Notes: generated by a model not told the origin, from the sequence alone. Positions 17,951 to 25,532 are shown, counted from the stretch's first letter. The stretch is 53,545 bases of DNA from Clostridia bacterium (GCA_017624675.1 JAGAMO010000035.1:1-53545), one strand, 5' to 3'. Made by a program: numbers and translations.

Positions 17951-18123
17951 ATACGCCCCTCCAATCATTATTAAATATATGCTGTGATGGATAATAATTA
18001 GACCCCTTGAAATTTATGTTGAGGCATGTAATCTTTTGCGAAATCGACGATACATCACACCTTTACGCCGCAAATAAATCTATACGCTCATCGGGATTAC
18101 ATCACAGAGATAAATAGATATAC
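17951..18123. other. Intergenic region upstream of the carboxypeptidase
   Basis: No coding potential or convincing promoter found. A sigma-F type promoter was considered for the carboxypeptidase but not supported. Confidence 0.4.
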
Positions 18124-18156
18124 AAAAAAACACGGCAGTGAGTAATCACCACCGTG
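18124..18156 (-). terminator. Terminator after the DUF975 gene
   Basis: Outer stem CACGG/CCGTG plus inner GTGA/TCAC within 18131-18156, followed on the minus strand by seven T residues (18124-18130). Confidence 0.85.
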
Positions 18157-18167
18157 CTTATTATTAT

Positions 18168-18791
18168 TTATTCTGCTGTAACCTCAGCCGATACTTGAGG
18201 AACTTCTTGCTTTGATTTTAGGTAACGGTAAGCGTTAACTCTTGTTGCCTGCATATAAGGTCCTACCCATATACCTGCCAAACCGAATGTAATCATAGTA
18301 ACCAACGCCCAACCTATAAAAGAAAGGTCTAAAACAAATAAATCCATTTTATATCCTTCGGTCATAGCCATTGATTCTCTAATGCACTCGCGCGCAGATT
18401 TTCCCTTGTTTTCAGCCAAAATATATAAAGACATTGAATAAGAATAAGCTTTTATAATTCCGGGGATTATGAAAAGTAACATCCAAAGAGCGGTATAAAT
18501 ACCCATTAAAAATGTAACCTTAAAAGCTGACCAAAAATCTTCAAAACCAATAAAGGCGTCACTAGCTGTCGGTCTGATACCATCAGTAATATTTAAATAA
18601 ATCATTGCCATACTAAGCATAAATGCGGGCGTAACAATAACCGAAACCGCTAAAGAAACGCCTGGTATCAACATGCCCAACAACTCTGCAACAAAAGAAA
18701 TGGCAAAAACAATCAAAGAAATTACAAATAAAATACCGATTTTGCCTGAAATTTGCACCCTTGCTGCCGCTTTTAATTCTGCTCTGTTCAT
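18168..18791 (-). CDS. DUF975 family integral membrane protein
   Basis: A 207-residue protein with about five membrane segments and the family-specific stretches NRAELKAAARVQISGKI at the N-terminus, FIIPGIIKAYSYSMSLYIL in the middle and AMTEGYKMDLFVLDLSFIGW near residue 145. The family is widespread in Firmicutes and of unknown function. It is monocistronic, with AAAGGAG upstream of the ATG and a terminator just after the stop. Confidence 0.88.
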   Translation of the reverse strand: MNRAELKAAARVQISGKIGILFVISLIVFAISFVAELLGMLIPGVSLAVSVIVTPAFMLSMAMIYLNITDGIRPTASDAFIGFEDFWSAFKVTFLMGIYTALWMLLFIIPGIIKAYSYSMSLYILAENKGKSARECIRESMAMTEGYKMDLFVLDLSFIGWALVTMITFGLAGIWVGPYMQATRVNAYRYLKSKQEVPQVSAEVTAE

Positions 18792-18814
18792 AATATACTC
18801 TCCTTTAAAGTAGT

Positions 18815-18840
18815 GTCAAAAAATCGAAAACTGTCGATTT
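18815..18840 (-). terminator. Terminator after the rsmE-rsmF operon
   Basis: AAATCGA (18821-18827) pairs with TCGATTT (18834-18840). The minus-strand continuation is TTTTGAC. The stem is short and AT-rich, so moderate strength is likely. Confidence 0.6.
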
Positions 18841-18886
18841 CCTGTAAATTCATAATACTATATCTATGCAAAACTTTCAAGAAAAA

Positions 18887-20236
18887 TTATTTTCTCAAAC
18901 CCTTTGGGTAATGGTTTTTAGCTCTGCCATTTACCACCTTTGCTCCGCCAAGTGGGAAACCGTCAACTAAAACTGCCGCCCAACCGTTTTCACAGTCGGC
19001 GTCAATCTCCTCGCCGTGCAAATATTTGATAATCTCGTTGCTATCGGCGGTTAGATTTATTTTCCGCTTAAATTCGTTTCCTAATGCTGTGAAAAATTGA
19101 TGGTGGGGCAAAATGCGGTTTTTTCTGATTTCGCCAATAGTTATTCCACAGCAAAAAGCCTGACCGTCCCTAATCGGTAGTTGATTGTTATAATAAACGG
19201 GGTTGCCGTTATAAGTTGTCACAAAATCGGGATTGTAATTAACCAAGGTGTCCTCTAAAAACTCGGTTACTGTTTTATCTGTTTTTGCAGTTATGGGTTT
19301 AATAACAGCGGTTTCGGCTTCTTCGCTCTTGTGATGAAGCACCGCCATAAACTGACCCTCACCCTTTGCCTTGTGGGGATAAAATCTACGGGCAAAATGG
19401 ATATTTTGACACTCGCAACCCTCAAAGCAAATTCCGTCACTTGTGTATTTTTTTACCCTATCGTTAACGGGGATAATCTCAAAATCGGGGTGGCGTTTTA
19501 AAAAGGCGTCAACCGTCATTTCATTTTCCTCAAGTGAAAAGGTGCAGGTGGCGTATATAATATATCCACCGCTTTTTAAGGTGCAAACCGCGTTATCTAA
19601 AATCTCGGCCTGACGCTTGGCGCACATTAAAACATTGCTCTCACTCCACTCCGAAACAGCGGTTTCCTCTTTCCTGAACATCCCCTCGCCCGAGCAAGGA
19701 GCGTCCACCATAACCATATCAAAGCAATTAGCAAAAACTGTGGCTAATTTCCCACTTTCCATACAGGTTGTTACGGCGTTATGTAAACCCAATCTCTCGA
19801 TGTTTCCTGTGAGGATTTTACAGCGTGATGGTATAATCTCGTTTGAAACAAGCACTCCCCTCTCGCCCAATTTGTTCTTGATTTGGGTGCTTTTTCCGCC
19901 TGGTGCGGCGCACATATCAAGCACTCGCCAATTGGGGTTTATGTCTATACATTCGGCGGGTGCCATTGCGGCGGGTTCTTGCACATAAATCAGCCCCGCG
20001 TGGTGATATGGATGGTTGCCGATTTTATCATATTCAAGATAAAATCCATTTTCCACATAAGGGATTTTATTATTTGAAAAAACATTGATTTTTTCAAATT
20101 CCTCAAGACTTATCTTATCGGTGTTAACTCTGAAAGCCTTAACGGGAGGATTTTCAAGCTCGTTTTTATAGGCTGCAAAATCTTCTCCCAACAGTTTTTT
20201 CATTCGGTTTTCATATTCTAAGGGCAAGTTAATCAT
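18887..20236 (-). CDS. rsmF: rRNA cytosine-C5 methyltransferase, RsmF/NOL1-NOP2-Sun type
   Basis: SAM-dependent m5C methyltransferase of 449 residues. The SAM loop VLDMCAAPGGKST is near residue 105. The two catalytic cysteines are in MVDAPCSGEGMF and ATCTFSLEENE. The extended C-terminal part (after residue 290), with NHYPKGLRK at the very end, matches RsmF-like proteins rather than the shorter RsmB. It overlaps rsmE by the ATGA arrangement (4 nt). Exact rRNA target inferred only from family. Confidence 0.88.
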   Translation of the reverse strand: MINLPLEYENRMKKLLGEDFAAYKNELENPPVKAFRVNTDKISLEEFEKINVFSNNKIPYVENGFYLEYDKIGNHPYHHAGLIYVQEPAAMAPAECIDINPNWRVLDMCAAPGGKSTQIKNKLGERGVLVSNEIIPSRCKILTGNIERLGLHNAVTTCMESGKLATVFANCFDMVMVDAPCSGEGMFRKEETAVSEWSESNVLMCAKRQAEILDNAVCTLKSGGYIIYATCTFSLEENEMTVDAFLKRHPDFEIIPVNDRVKKYTSDGICFEGCECQNIHFARRFYPHKAKGEGQFMAVLHHKSEEAETAVIKPITAKTDKTVTEFLEDTLVNYNPDFVTTYNGNPVYYNNQLPIRDGQAFCCGITIGEIRKNRILPHHQFFTALGNEFKRKINLTADSNEIIKYLHGEEIDADCENGWAAVLVDGFPLGGAKVVNGRAKNHYPKGLRK

Positions 20237-20982
20237 TTGTTTTCCTCAAACATTTCAATCTCTAACATACACATTGAAACAGCGGTAATAGCCGCAGTTT
20301 CGGTGCGCAAAATTCTTTTACCAAGAGAAATTGTTTTGGCTTCGCTCTCGATTGCCTTTTCAATTTCTGTTTTGTCAAATCCACCCTCGGGTCCTATAAA
20401 AATTCCAACCGACTCAACAGTTTTAAGCTCTGCTAATGCTTCAATAGTCGCCTTCATACCCTCTTTATTTTCGTAAGGCACCATAATCATATCAAGTGTT
20501 TTAGCATATTCTAACGCTTTGCCAAAGGGCAAAACCTCTGAAATTTTGGGGATTATATTTCGTTTGCTCTGCTTTGCGGCACTTTCACAAATAGCTTGCC
20601 ACCGAGCAACCTTTGATTTTGCCTTTTTATCATCTAGTTTGACAACGCAGTTTTTCATTGCAACGGGAATAATTTCAAAGATGCCTAGTTCAACGCATTT
20701 TTGAATTATGTATTCCATCTTGTCACCCTTAGGCAAGCCTTGGAACAGATATATTTTAACGGGAAGTTCGGTGCTTGTATAATTTTCTTCTGCAATTTCC
20801 AAACAAACAAATTCTTCGGAAAATGAATTAATGCGACACAAATCACTCTGCCCGTCACAGCTTACAAGACAGGTATCCCCCACTTGCATTCTCAAGACAT
20901 TTTTAATGTGATTATAGTCACTTCCCGTTATATAATAAAAGGAATCTTTTTTGTTTTCTTGATTTGCGAAAAAATTAAACAT
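20233..20982 (-). CDS. rsmE: 16S rRNA m3U1498 methyltransferase RsmE
   Basis: SPOUT-class (trefoil knot) methyltransferase. A PUA-like N-terminal domain is followed by knot signatures GPEGGFDKTEIEKA and LGKRILRTETAAI. I chose the ATG at 20982 (249 residues, starting MFNFFANQ) because AAGG is 9 nt upstream and because family members begin near that point. An upstream in-frame start at 21036 would add a hydrophobic, low-complexity tail. Confidence 0.92.
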   Translation of the reverse strand: MFNFFANQENKKDSFYYITGSDYNHIKNVLRMQVGDTCLVSCDGQSDLCRINSFSEEFVCLEIAEENYTSTELPVKIYLFQGLPKGDKMEYIIQKCVELGIFEIIPVAMKNCVVKLDDKKAKSKVARWQAICESAAKQSKRNIIPKISEVLPFGKALEYAKTLDMIMVPYENKEGMKATIEALAELKTVESVGIFIGPEGGFDKTEIEKAIESEAKTISLGKRILRTETAAITAVSMCMLEIEMFEENK

Positions 20983-21099
20983 AAAGCACAACCTTGTTTT
21001 AAAGTTAATTATTATGGTTATGATTAGTCGAAACATTTCTGTTTCGACTAACTACAATCATAATTATATCAGTAAATCGAAATATTTACAAGGGTAATA

Positions 21100-21136
21100 A
21101 AAAACAGTCCCGACCCTACGGTCGAAACTGGGTTTT
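21100..21136. terminator. Hairpin with CCCGACC core (third hairpin of the tRNA-Pro mosaic)
   Basis: CGACC (21111-21115) pairs with GGTCG (21120-21124), with outer pairing of ACAGT and ACTG and a following GGGTTTT. The core CCCGACC-loop-GGTCGAA is the same as in the hairpin at 21502-21538. Confidence 0.45.
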
Positions 21137-21141
21137 AAATT

Positions 21142-21319
21142 CAAGGCGAAGCCTTGTATATCATCAAAATGTTAGTTTTGCATATCATCAGTGGCAAAGC
21201 CGCTGTATCTCATCAAGCCGATAGAGATATGCACACCTGCGGTATGATGATATCCGCCGCACGAGTGCAGCAATGATATACACGCTAAAGCGTGATGATA
21301 TACCAAGCCTATCGGCTTG
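21142..21319. repeat. 3+3 imperfect palindrome of ATATCATCA units with interposed mini-hairpins
   Basis: Left half: three direct copies of TATATCATCA (21157-21166, 21181-21190, and variant 21206-21215), each preceded by a short, hairpin-like segment such as CAAGGC-GAA-GCCTTG (21142-21156). Right half: three complementary copies TGATGATAT (21245-21253, variant 21272-21280, 21293-21301), followed by mini-hairpins such as CACGCT-AA-AGCGTG (21281-21294) and CAAGCC-GGCTTG (21304-21319). AAGCCGATAG (21215-21224) is also the exact complement of 21309-21318. The halves can form one long stem with small hairpins protruding from both sides. No ORF fits. I do not know a named family for it. Confidence 0.8.
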
Positions 21320-21323
21320 AATA

Positions 21324-21355
21324 AAAAATCCTCGTTCCGAAGAACGAGGATTTTT
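21324..21355. terminator. Strong bidirectional hairpin terminator
   Basis: A perfect 14-bp stem pairs 21324-21337 (AAAAATCCTCGTTC) with 21342-21355 around CGAA. A/T runs on both sides. It separates the palindrome from the broken tRNA copy. Confidence 0.85.
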
Positions 21356-21450
21356 GGTCCGAGTGACAGGGTGCGGGTGTCCAGTGGACACCTCTGTGCA
21401 TTGCACAGAAGCACCGACCGAGGCGACAGCCGAGACCTTGAACCTGCGGC
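21355..21450 (-). pseudogene. Broken copy of the tRNA-Pro 3' end with a 66-nt insertion
   Basis: 21355-21370 is identical over 16 nt to 21539-21554 (CCA end, discriminator, acceptor strand and start of the T stem). 21437-21450 is identical over 14 nt to 21556-21569 (T loop and stem). In the intact tRNA one base lies between these blocks; here 66 nt (21371-21436) intervene. The insert holds two perfect 7-bp hairpins (GGTGTCC/GGACACC and TCTGTGC/GCACAGA) closed by GGTGC (21370-21374) with GCACC (21411-21415), a three-way junction. No 5' half of the tRNA is present. Confidence 0.7.
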
Positions 21451-21476
21451 AACTTTTCTTAACGCTCAGACCTTCT

Positions 21477-21490
21477 CAGGTTCAAGTCCT
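21477..21490 (+). repeat. Inverted 14-nt copy of the tRNA-Pro T arm
   Basis: CAGGTTCAAGTCCT is the exact reverse complement of 21552-21565 in the intact tRNA-Pro. Its first ten bases also pair with 21437-21446, enclosing a 30-nt loop. Confidence 0.7.
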
Positions 21491-21501
21491 ATAATAATAA
21501 A

Positions 21502-21538
21502 AAAATCCAAACCCGACCAAATGGTCGAATTTGGATTT
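21502..21538 (-). terminator. Terminator of tRNA-Pro
   Basis: Outer stem AAAATCCAAA/TTTGGATTTT and inner stem CGACC/GGTCG (21514-21518 with 21523-21527). On the minus strand the hairpin immediately follows the CCA end and is followed by TTTTTTTATT. Confidence 0.85.
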
Positions 21539-21614
21539 TGGTCCGAGTGACAGGACTTGAACCTGCGGCCTCTTGACCCCCAGTCAAGCGCGCTACCAGC
21601 TGCGCCACACCCGG
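21539..21614 (-). tRNA. tRNA-Pro, anticodon GGG
   Basis: Minus-strand cloverleaf of 76 nt. Acceptor CCGGGTG pairs with CACTCGG (one G-T pair, C1-G72 as expected for bacterial tRNA-Pro). D stem GCGC/GCGC. Anticodon stem CTTGA/TCAAG with loop CTGGGGG, anticodon GGG reading CCC and CCU. T arm GCAGG-TTCAAGT-CCTGT, discriminator A and an encoded CCA. It has its own promoter and terminator. Confidence 0.95.
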
Positions 21615-21648
21615 ATAGTTGAAATATGTATTTTCAAGCACAAATACT

Positions 21649-21676
21649 ATTATACCAATAATATTTAATTTGTCAA
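21649..21676 (-). promoter_or_regulatory. Sigma-A promoter for tRNA-Pro
   Basis: On the minus strand TTGACA (21671-21676) and TATAAT (21649-21654), both perfect consensus, are 16 nt apart, about 35 nt before the mature tRNA 5' end. Confidence 0.85.
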
Positions 21677-21679
21677 CAA

Positions 21680-21715
21680 AAAATTAAGGGGTTGGAAAGT
21701 TTTTTTCAACCCCTT
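21680..21715 (-). terminator. Terminator after ptsH
   Basis: AAGGGGTTG (21686-21694) pairs with CAACCCCTT (21707-21715). The minus-strand tail reads AATTTTTTGTTG. Confidence 0.88.
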
Positions 21716-21730
21716 ATTTTGTTTTTAAAA

Positions 21731-21994
21731 TTAGTCAGCAAATCCGGACTCCACAAGAGCAACAAGACCCTCGAGAGCTTCCTTTTCATCGGTGCCGTCA
21801 ACAATAATCTTAATTGTTGTGCCGCCAACAATGCCGAGAGATAAAACGCCCAAAAGACTCTTAGCGTTAACCTTTCTCTCTTCCTTCTCTACCCATATTG
21901 AAGACTTATATTCATTTGCCTTCTGAATAAAGAAAGTAGCGGGACGAGCGTGAAGACCTACCTGATTTTGAATAACAACATCTTTAACACACAT
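21731..21994 (-). CDS. ptsH: HPr family phosphocarrier protein
   Basis: Phosphocarrier of the sugar phosphotransferase system and, in Firmicutes, a carbon-catabolite signal. Counting from the ATG at 21994, the histidine of GLHARPATFF falls exactly at position 15 and the serine of AKSLLGVLSL at 46, the two regulatory sites of HPr. AGGAG precedes this ATG by 8 nt, so the in-frame start 18 nt further upstream is rejected. Length 87 residues. It is monocistronic here, not next to ptsI, so a solo HPr or Crh-like regulator is possible, but His15 favours HPr. Confidence 0.92.
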   Translation of the reverse strand: MCVKDVVIQNQVGLHARPATFFIQKANEYKSSIWVEKEERKVNAKSLLGVLSLGIVGGTTIKIIVDGTDEKEALEGLVALVESGFAD

Positions 21995-22059
21995 TGTAAA
22001 TTCTCCTAACATTAGATGATGTAAACGGCAATGCCGTAGATTTATTGTTTAACATTGTT

Positions 22060-22087
22060 ATTATACCACAATAAATTCAATAGTCAA
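22060..22087 (-). promoter_or_regulatory. Sigma-A promoter for ptsH
   Basis: On the minus strand TTGACT (22082-22087) and TATAAT (22060-22065) are 16 nt apart. Transcription would start about 60 nt before the gene. Confidence 0.8.
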
Positions 22088-22163
22088 TTATTTGTGAAAA
22101 AGTTCTAATAATTATCCAACAAATAATTATGGTGGACTCTAAAATTTATGCAAAATAACAATA

Positions 22164-22898
22164 CTAAAGTTCTATTCCGTTTTTCTTTAGCAGTTTTTTA
22201 TCTTTTTCACAGAGCATTTCAGGGGTTAGCATATCGGGTCGCTTATCTATTGTTAGTAAAATCGACTGAATTTTTCGCCAATCGGCAATTTTTGCGTGAT
22301 TTCCCGACAACAAAACTTCAGGAACTTCGCGTTCTCGCCAAACCGCAGGCTTAGTATATTGAGGGTATTCCAAAAGCCCCGAAAAATGGCTCTCCTCCTC
22401 AAAACACAAATTATCAGATAAAACGCCGGGAAGCATTCGGCAAACCGCATCAGCAACCGTTAAAGCAGGTAACTCGCCTCCCGTTAAAACATAATCGCCT
22501 AAAGAGAGTTCCTCATCAACTATTTCGTCAATTACTCTTTGGTCAATTCCCTCATAATGACCGCAAAGCAAAACAATTCTGTCCTTCTTAGAGAGTTCAA
22601 CCGCTTTTTTTTGAGTAAATGTTTCGCCCTTTGGAGACATATAAATCAAGTAAGGTTTTTCCTCGCCCTCATTATAAAGGCTTTTATAACAGTTATATAT
22701 AGGCTCAGCCGCCATAACCATACCCATACCGCCGCCGTAAGGAGTGTCATCCACCTTATTATGTTTGTTCCCTGAAAAATCTCTTATATTAGTGCAAACT
22801 ATTTCCACCTTGCCCGATTTTTGTGCTCGGCCTATTATACTCTCATTCATAACCTGCCCACACATTTCGGGGAAAAGGGTTAAAATATCAATTCTCAT
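22164..22898 (-). CDS. trmD: tRNA (guanine-N1-)-methyltransferase TrmD
   Basis: Makes m1G37 beside the anticodon, which protects against frameshifting. SPOUT-fold motifs: DDTPYGGGMGMVM near residue 50, LLCGHYEGIDQRV, and LSLGDYVLTGGELPAL. I prefer the ATG at 22898 (MRIDILTLFPEM, 244 residues, matching family N-termini) over a TTG two codons earlier. It overlaps the 3' end of rimM by 11 nt. The rpsP gene often found with this pair is absent here. Confidence 0.96.
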   Translation of the reverse strand: MRIDILTLFPEMCGQVMNESIIGRAQKSGKVEIVCTNIRDFSGNKHNKVDDTPYGGGMGMVMAAEPIYNCYKSLYNEGEEKPYLIYMSPKGETFTQKKAVELSKKDRIVLLCGHYEGIDQRVIDEIVDEELSLGDYVLTGGELPALTVADAVCRMLPGVLSDNLCFEEESHFSGLLEYPQYTKPAVWREREVPEVLLSGNHAKIADWRKIQSILLTIDKRPDMLTPEMLCEKDKKLLKKNGIEL

Positions 22899-23403
22899 CG
22901 TCAAAAATCCCCTTTAAAGGTCTGATTACTACCCTTTCTTCCTCGGGCTTTGCCTCTACTATAACATCGGCAATAGCGGGTACAAGGTATTTTTTGCCAT
23001 TATTAGTTATATGCCACACATCGTTAGCACCTGTTTCGCTAACATCCGAAAGCTTTCCTAAAACCTCGTTTGTATCAGCATCATAAACAGTTGCTCCCAA
23101 AATGTCGCTTATAAAATATCTGCCCTCGGGTAATTTTACATCCTTGCGATTGATGAAAATAATCTTGCCTCTTAGTCGCTCGGCTTCCTCAATAGAATTT
23201 ACGCCATCAATAGCCATAAGCACTACATTTCCGTGAGGTCTAGCGTTTAAAATTTTCAATTTACCTTTACCCTCGGAATCGGTATAGACACATTTAAAAC
23301 CTGTCAAAAACTCGCCGTCATCACACCACGGCTGAACTCTTACCATACCCCTAACGCCGTGAGTTCCAACAATTTTTCCTGTTTCAAGAAATTTCTTAAT
23401 CAT
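22888..23403 (-). CDS. rimM: Ribosome maturation factor RimM
   Basis: Assists 30S head assembly by binding S19. The N-terminal beta-barrel starts with ETGKIVGTHGVRGMVRV and the PRC-barrel contains the YFISDILGATVYD segment. Start ATG at 23403 has GGGAG five nt upstream, while the TTG at 23415 would sit on the ribosome site. Length 171 residues. Co-transcribed with trmD. Confidence 0.94.
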   Translation of the reverse strand: MIKKFLETGKIVGTHGVRGMVRVQPWCDDGEFLTGFKCVYTDSEGKGKLKILNARPHGNVVLMAIDGVNSIEEAERLRGKIIFINRKDVKLPEGRYFISDILGATVYDADTNEVLGKLSDVSETGANDVWHITNNGKKYLVPAIADVIVEAKPEEERVVIRPLKGIFDDEN

Positions 23404-23462
23404 AATATCTCCCAAGAACTTACTATATCAAAATAATAACACAAGTTCACACTTTTTTCAAT

Positions 23463-23490
23463 AAAAAAAGAACTGCCCGAAGGCAGTTCT
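23463..23490 (-). terminator. Terminator after the sugar ABC ATPase
   Basis: AGAACTGCC (23469-23477) pairs with GGCAGTTCT (23482-23490) around CGAA. Seven T residues follow on the minus strand. Confidence 0.92.
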
Positions 23491-23500
23491 CGAATTTTTA

Positions 23501-24643
23501 TTAGTTGGTGATTGTAAGCTCGGTATCCTTATCGAACAAGTGAATCTTCTCAGGCTCAATTGTGATGGTGATATGGTCACCAGGCTTAGCAGTGTTGGTA
23601 GGAGCAACACGAGCATTGATAGTCTGACCTTCGCAGTTCATGTAAAGGTAGGTTTCAGCACCCATAAGCTCGGTAACTTCAACATTAGCCTCAACAACAC
23701 CGTCGGGATATGCAGCAATGAGGTCCTCTTCGTTATGAACATCTTCAGGACGGATACCCATAATAACTTCCTTGCCAACATAAGCATCAAGGCAATTATC
23801 CTTATTCTTAGAAGCGGGAAGCTTAATCTTGAACTTAACACCTGCGCGAGTTTTGGTATCTTCAGAACCGAACTCTACAAAGTAGTCATTACCTTCTTTA
23901 AGAAGAACAGACTCAATAAAGTTCATCTGGGGAGAACCGATAAATCCAGCAACGAAGAGGTTACAAGGACGCTTATAAAGGTTTTGAGGAGTATCAACCT
24001 GTTGAACAAGACCGCTCTTCATAACAACGATACGAGTACCCATTGTCATAGCCTCGGTCTGGTCGTGGGTTACATAGATAAAGGTTGTACCCAAACGCTG
24101 ATGTAACTTAGAAATCTCGGTACGCATCTGTGCACGAAGCTTAGCGTCCAAGTTGGATAGAGGCTCGTCAAGTAAGAATACCTTAGGCTCACGAACGATA
24201 GCACGACCTAATGCCACACGCTGACGCTGACCACCAGACAAAGCCTTAGGCTTACGCTCTAAAAGATGCTCAATATCAAGAATACGAGCAGCTTCTTCAA
24301 CACGGCGTCTGATTTCATCCTTTGGAGTTTTACGAAGCTTCAAACCAAATGCCATATTATCAAATACGGTCATATGGGGATAAAGAGCATAGTTCTGGAA
24401 CACCATTGCGATGTCTCTATCCTTAGGAGCTACGTCGTTAACAAGACGGTCGCCGATATATACTTCACCGTCAGAAATTTCTTCAAGACCGGCTACCATA
24501 CGAAGTGTGGTAGATTTACCGCAACCTGAAGGTCCAACAAGAATTATAAACTCTTTGTCCTTAATTTCGAGATTGAAGTCCGTAACAGCAGTAACGCCGC
24601 CGGGGTATCTCTTGTAAACATTGCGAAGTGATAAACTTGCCAT
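23501..24643 (-). CDS. Sugar ABC transporter ATP-binding protein (MsmX/UgpC type), orphan
   Basis: ATPase of 380 residues that energises carbohydrate ABC importers. Walker A VGPSGCGKST near residue 36, Q-loop VFQNYALYPHMTV, signature LSGGQRQRVALGRA, Walker B VFLLDEPLSNLDAK and switch VTHDQ are all intact. The C-terminal 140 residues form the regulatory TOBE/MalK-like domain. No permease or binding-protein gene is nearby. In Firmicutes such solo ATPases (MsmX, MsmK) serve several sugar importers at once, which fits this context. Confidence 0.92.
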   Translation of the reverse strand: MASLSLRNVYKRYPGGVTAVTDFNLEIKDKEFIILVGPSGCGKSTTLRMVAGLEEISDGEVYIGDRLVNDVAPKDRDIAMVFQNYALYPHMTVFDNMAFGLKLRKTPKDEIRRRVEEAARILDIEHLLERKPKALSGGQRQRVALGRAIVREPKVFLLDEPLSNLDAKLRAQMRTEISKLHQRLGTTFIYVTHDQTEAMTMGTRIVVMKSGLVQQVDTPQNLYKRPCNLFVAGFIGSPQMNFIESVLLKEGNDYFVEFGSEDTKTRAGVKFKIKLPASKNKDNCLDAYVGKEVIMGIRPEDVHNEEDLIAAYPDGVVEANVEVTELMGAETYLYMNCEGQTINARVAPTNTAKPGDHITITIEPEKIHLFDKDTELTITN

Positions 24644-24678
24644 TGAATAACCCTCCTGAGGTCTTATTTTGCTATATT

Positions 24679-24687
24679 ATTATATCA
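24679..24687 (-). promoter_or_regulatory. Extended -10 promoter for the sugar ABC ATPase
   Basis: The minus strand reads TGATATAAT, an extended -10 element. No good -35 hexamer is found at 16-18 nt. A GGAGG ribosome site lies between it and the gene. Confidence 0.5.
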
Positions 24688-24784
24688 AATGGAACGCCAA
24701 AATGCTATGCAAAATATCCACAATGATATATGCACTTTTTTGTAAATGTTGACTGTCGTGTTCAAAATCGTGAAGAAAATTGTA

Positions 24785-24804
24785 AGAAAATAGGTAAAAA
24801 CCTA
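24785..24804 (-). terminator. Weak terminator after the pseudouridine synthase gene
   Basis: TAGGT (24791-24795) pairs with ACCTA (24800-24804); the minus-strand tail is TTTTCTTAC. A five-bp stem, so tentative. Confidence 0.4.
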
Positions 24805-24821
24805 CAATAAAACACTATAAA

Positions 24822-25529
24822 TTAATATAATACGCTTTTGAGCTCTGCCTCGGTTAATTCTCGGCACTCGCCCTCTTTCAGGTCTTCGGGCAATTTGAAG
24901 CCGCCAATGCTTAATCTTTTAAGCTCGTTCACGCCAAGACCTAAAACTCCAAACATTCGCTTAATCTGGTGGTACTTACCTTCTCTAATTTCTACAAGAG
25001 CTTCCTTTTCGCCCTTTATTTCAAGCTTTGCGGGAAGACATTTCGTACCGTCCGCCAAAACGATACCCTTTGCAAATTCCTCACAGGCGTTTTTAGGTAT
25101 AAGTCCATCTAAAACCACGTGATAAACCTTTTTAATATCGCTTTTAGGAGAAATTACCTTGTGGGAAAACTGCCCATCGTCGGTTATAAGTAAAAGTCCT
25201 GTGGTATCCTTATCCAGTCTCCCCACAGGAGAAAGGTTTTGACGGGAAAGTTCGGTTGGAACCAAATCAACCACAGTTTGTCTGTTATTATCGGTCGACG
25301 CCGAAAGTACACCTTTGGGTTTATTTAAAACAAGATAGATAAATTCTTTGAAATTCACTGCTTGTCCCTTATAGGTAATATTACATTCAAGCGGCGAAAA
25401 GGACCTTGATGGGTCGCGGACGAGCTCCCCGTCCACACCAACAAAGCCTCTTCTTATATCCGCCTTGGCATCGCTTCTTGAAATATTAAGTTGAGATGCT
25501 ATTATTTTATCAAGTCTTTGTAAATTCAT
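24822..25529 (-). CDS. Pseudouridine synthase, RsuA/RluB/E/F family
   Basis: Isomerises specific uridines of rRNA. An N-terminal S4 RNA-binding domain (about residues 1-48) precedes the catalytic domain. The family signature GRLDKDTTGLLLITDDG carries the catalytic aspartate. EGKYHQIKRMFGVLG is the second conserved segment. At 235 residues it fits RsuA (16S U516) better than RluB, but the target is inferred. It begins 3 nt after the DUF4830 gene. Confidence 0.9.
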   Translation of the reverse strand: MNLQRLDKIIASQLNISRSDAKADIRRGFVGVDGELVRDPSRSFSPLECNITYKGQAVNFKEFIYLVLNKPKGVLSASTDNNRQTVVDLVPTELSRQNLSPVGRLDKDTTGLLLITDDGQFSHKVISPKSDIKKVYHVVLDGLIPKNACEEFAKGIVLADGTKCLPAKLEIKGEKEALVEIREGKYHQIKRMFGVLGLGVNELKRLSIGGFKLPEDLKEGECRELTEAELKSVLY

Positions 25530-25532
25530 ACA

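Noticed and set aside
21142-21319. Possible CRISPR array from the repeated ATATCATCA units
   Set aside because: The repeats are only about 10 nt, switch orientation in the middle, and the spacers are self-complementary hairpins of uneven length. There are no cas genes.
21172-21414. Minus-strand frames of 70-80 codons in the palindrome region
   Set aside because: They are produced by translating hairpin repeats; there is no ribosome site or recognisable domain.
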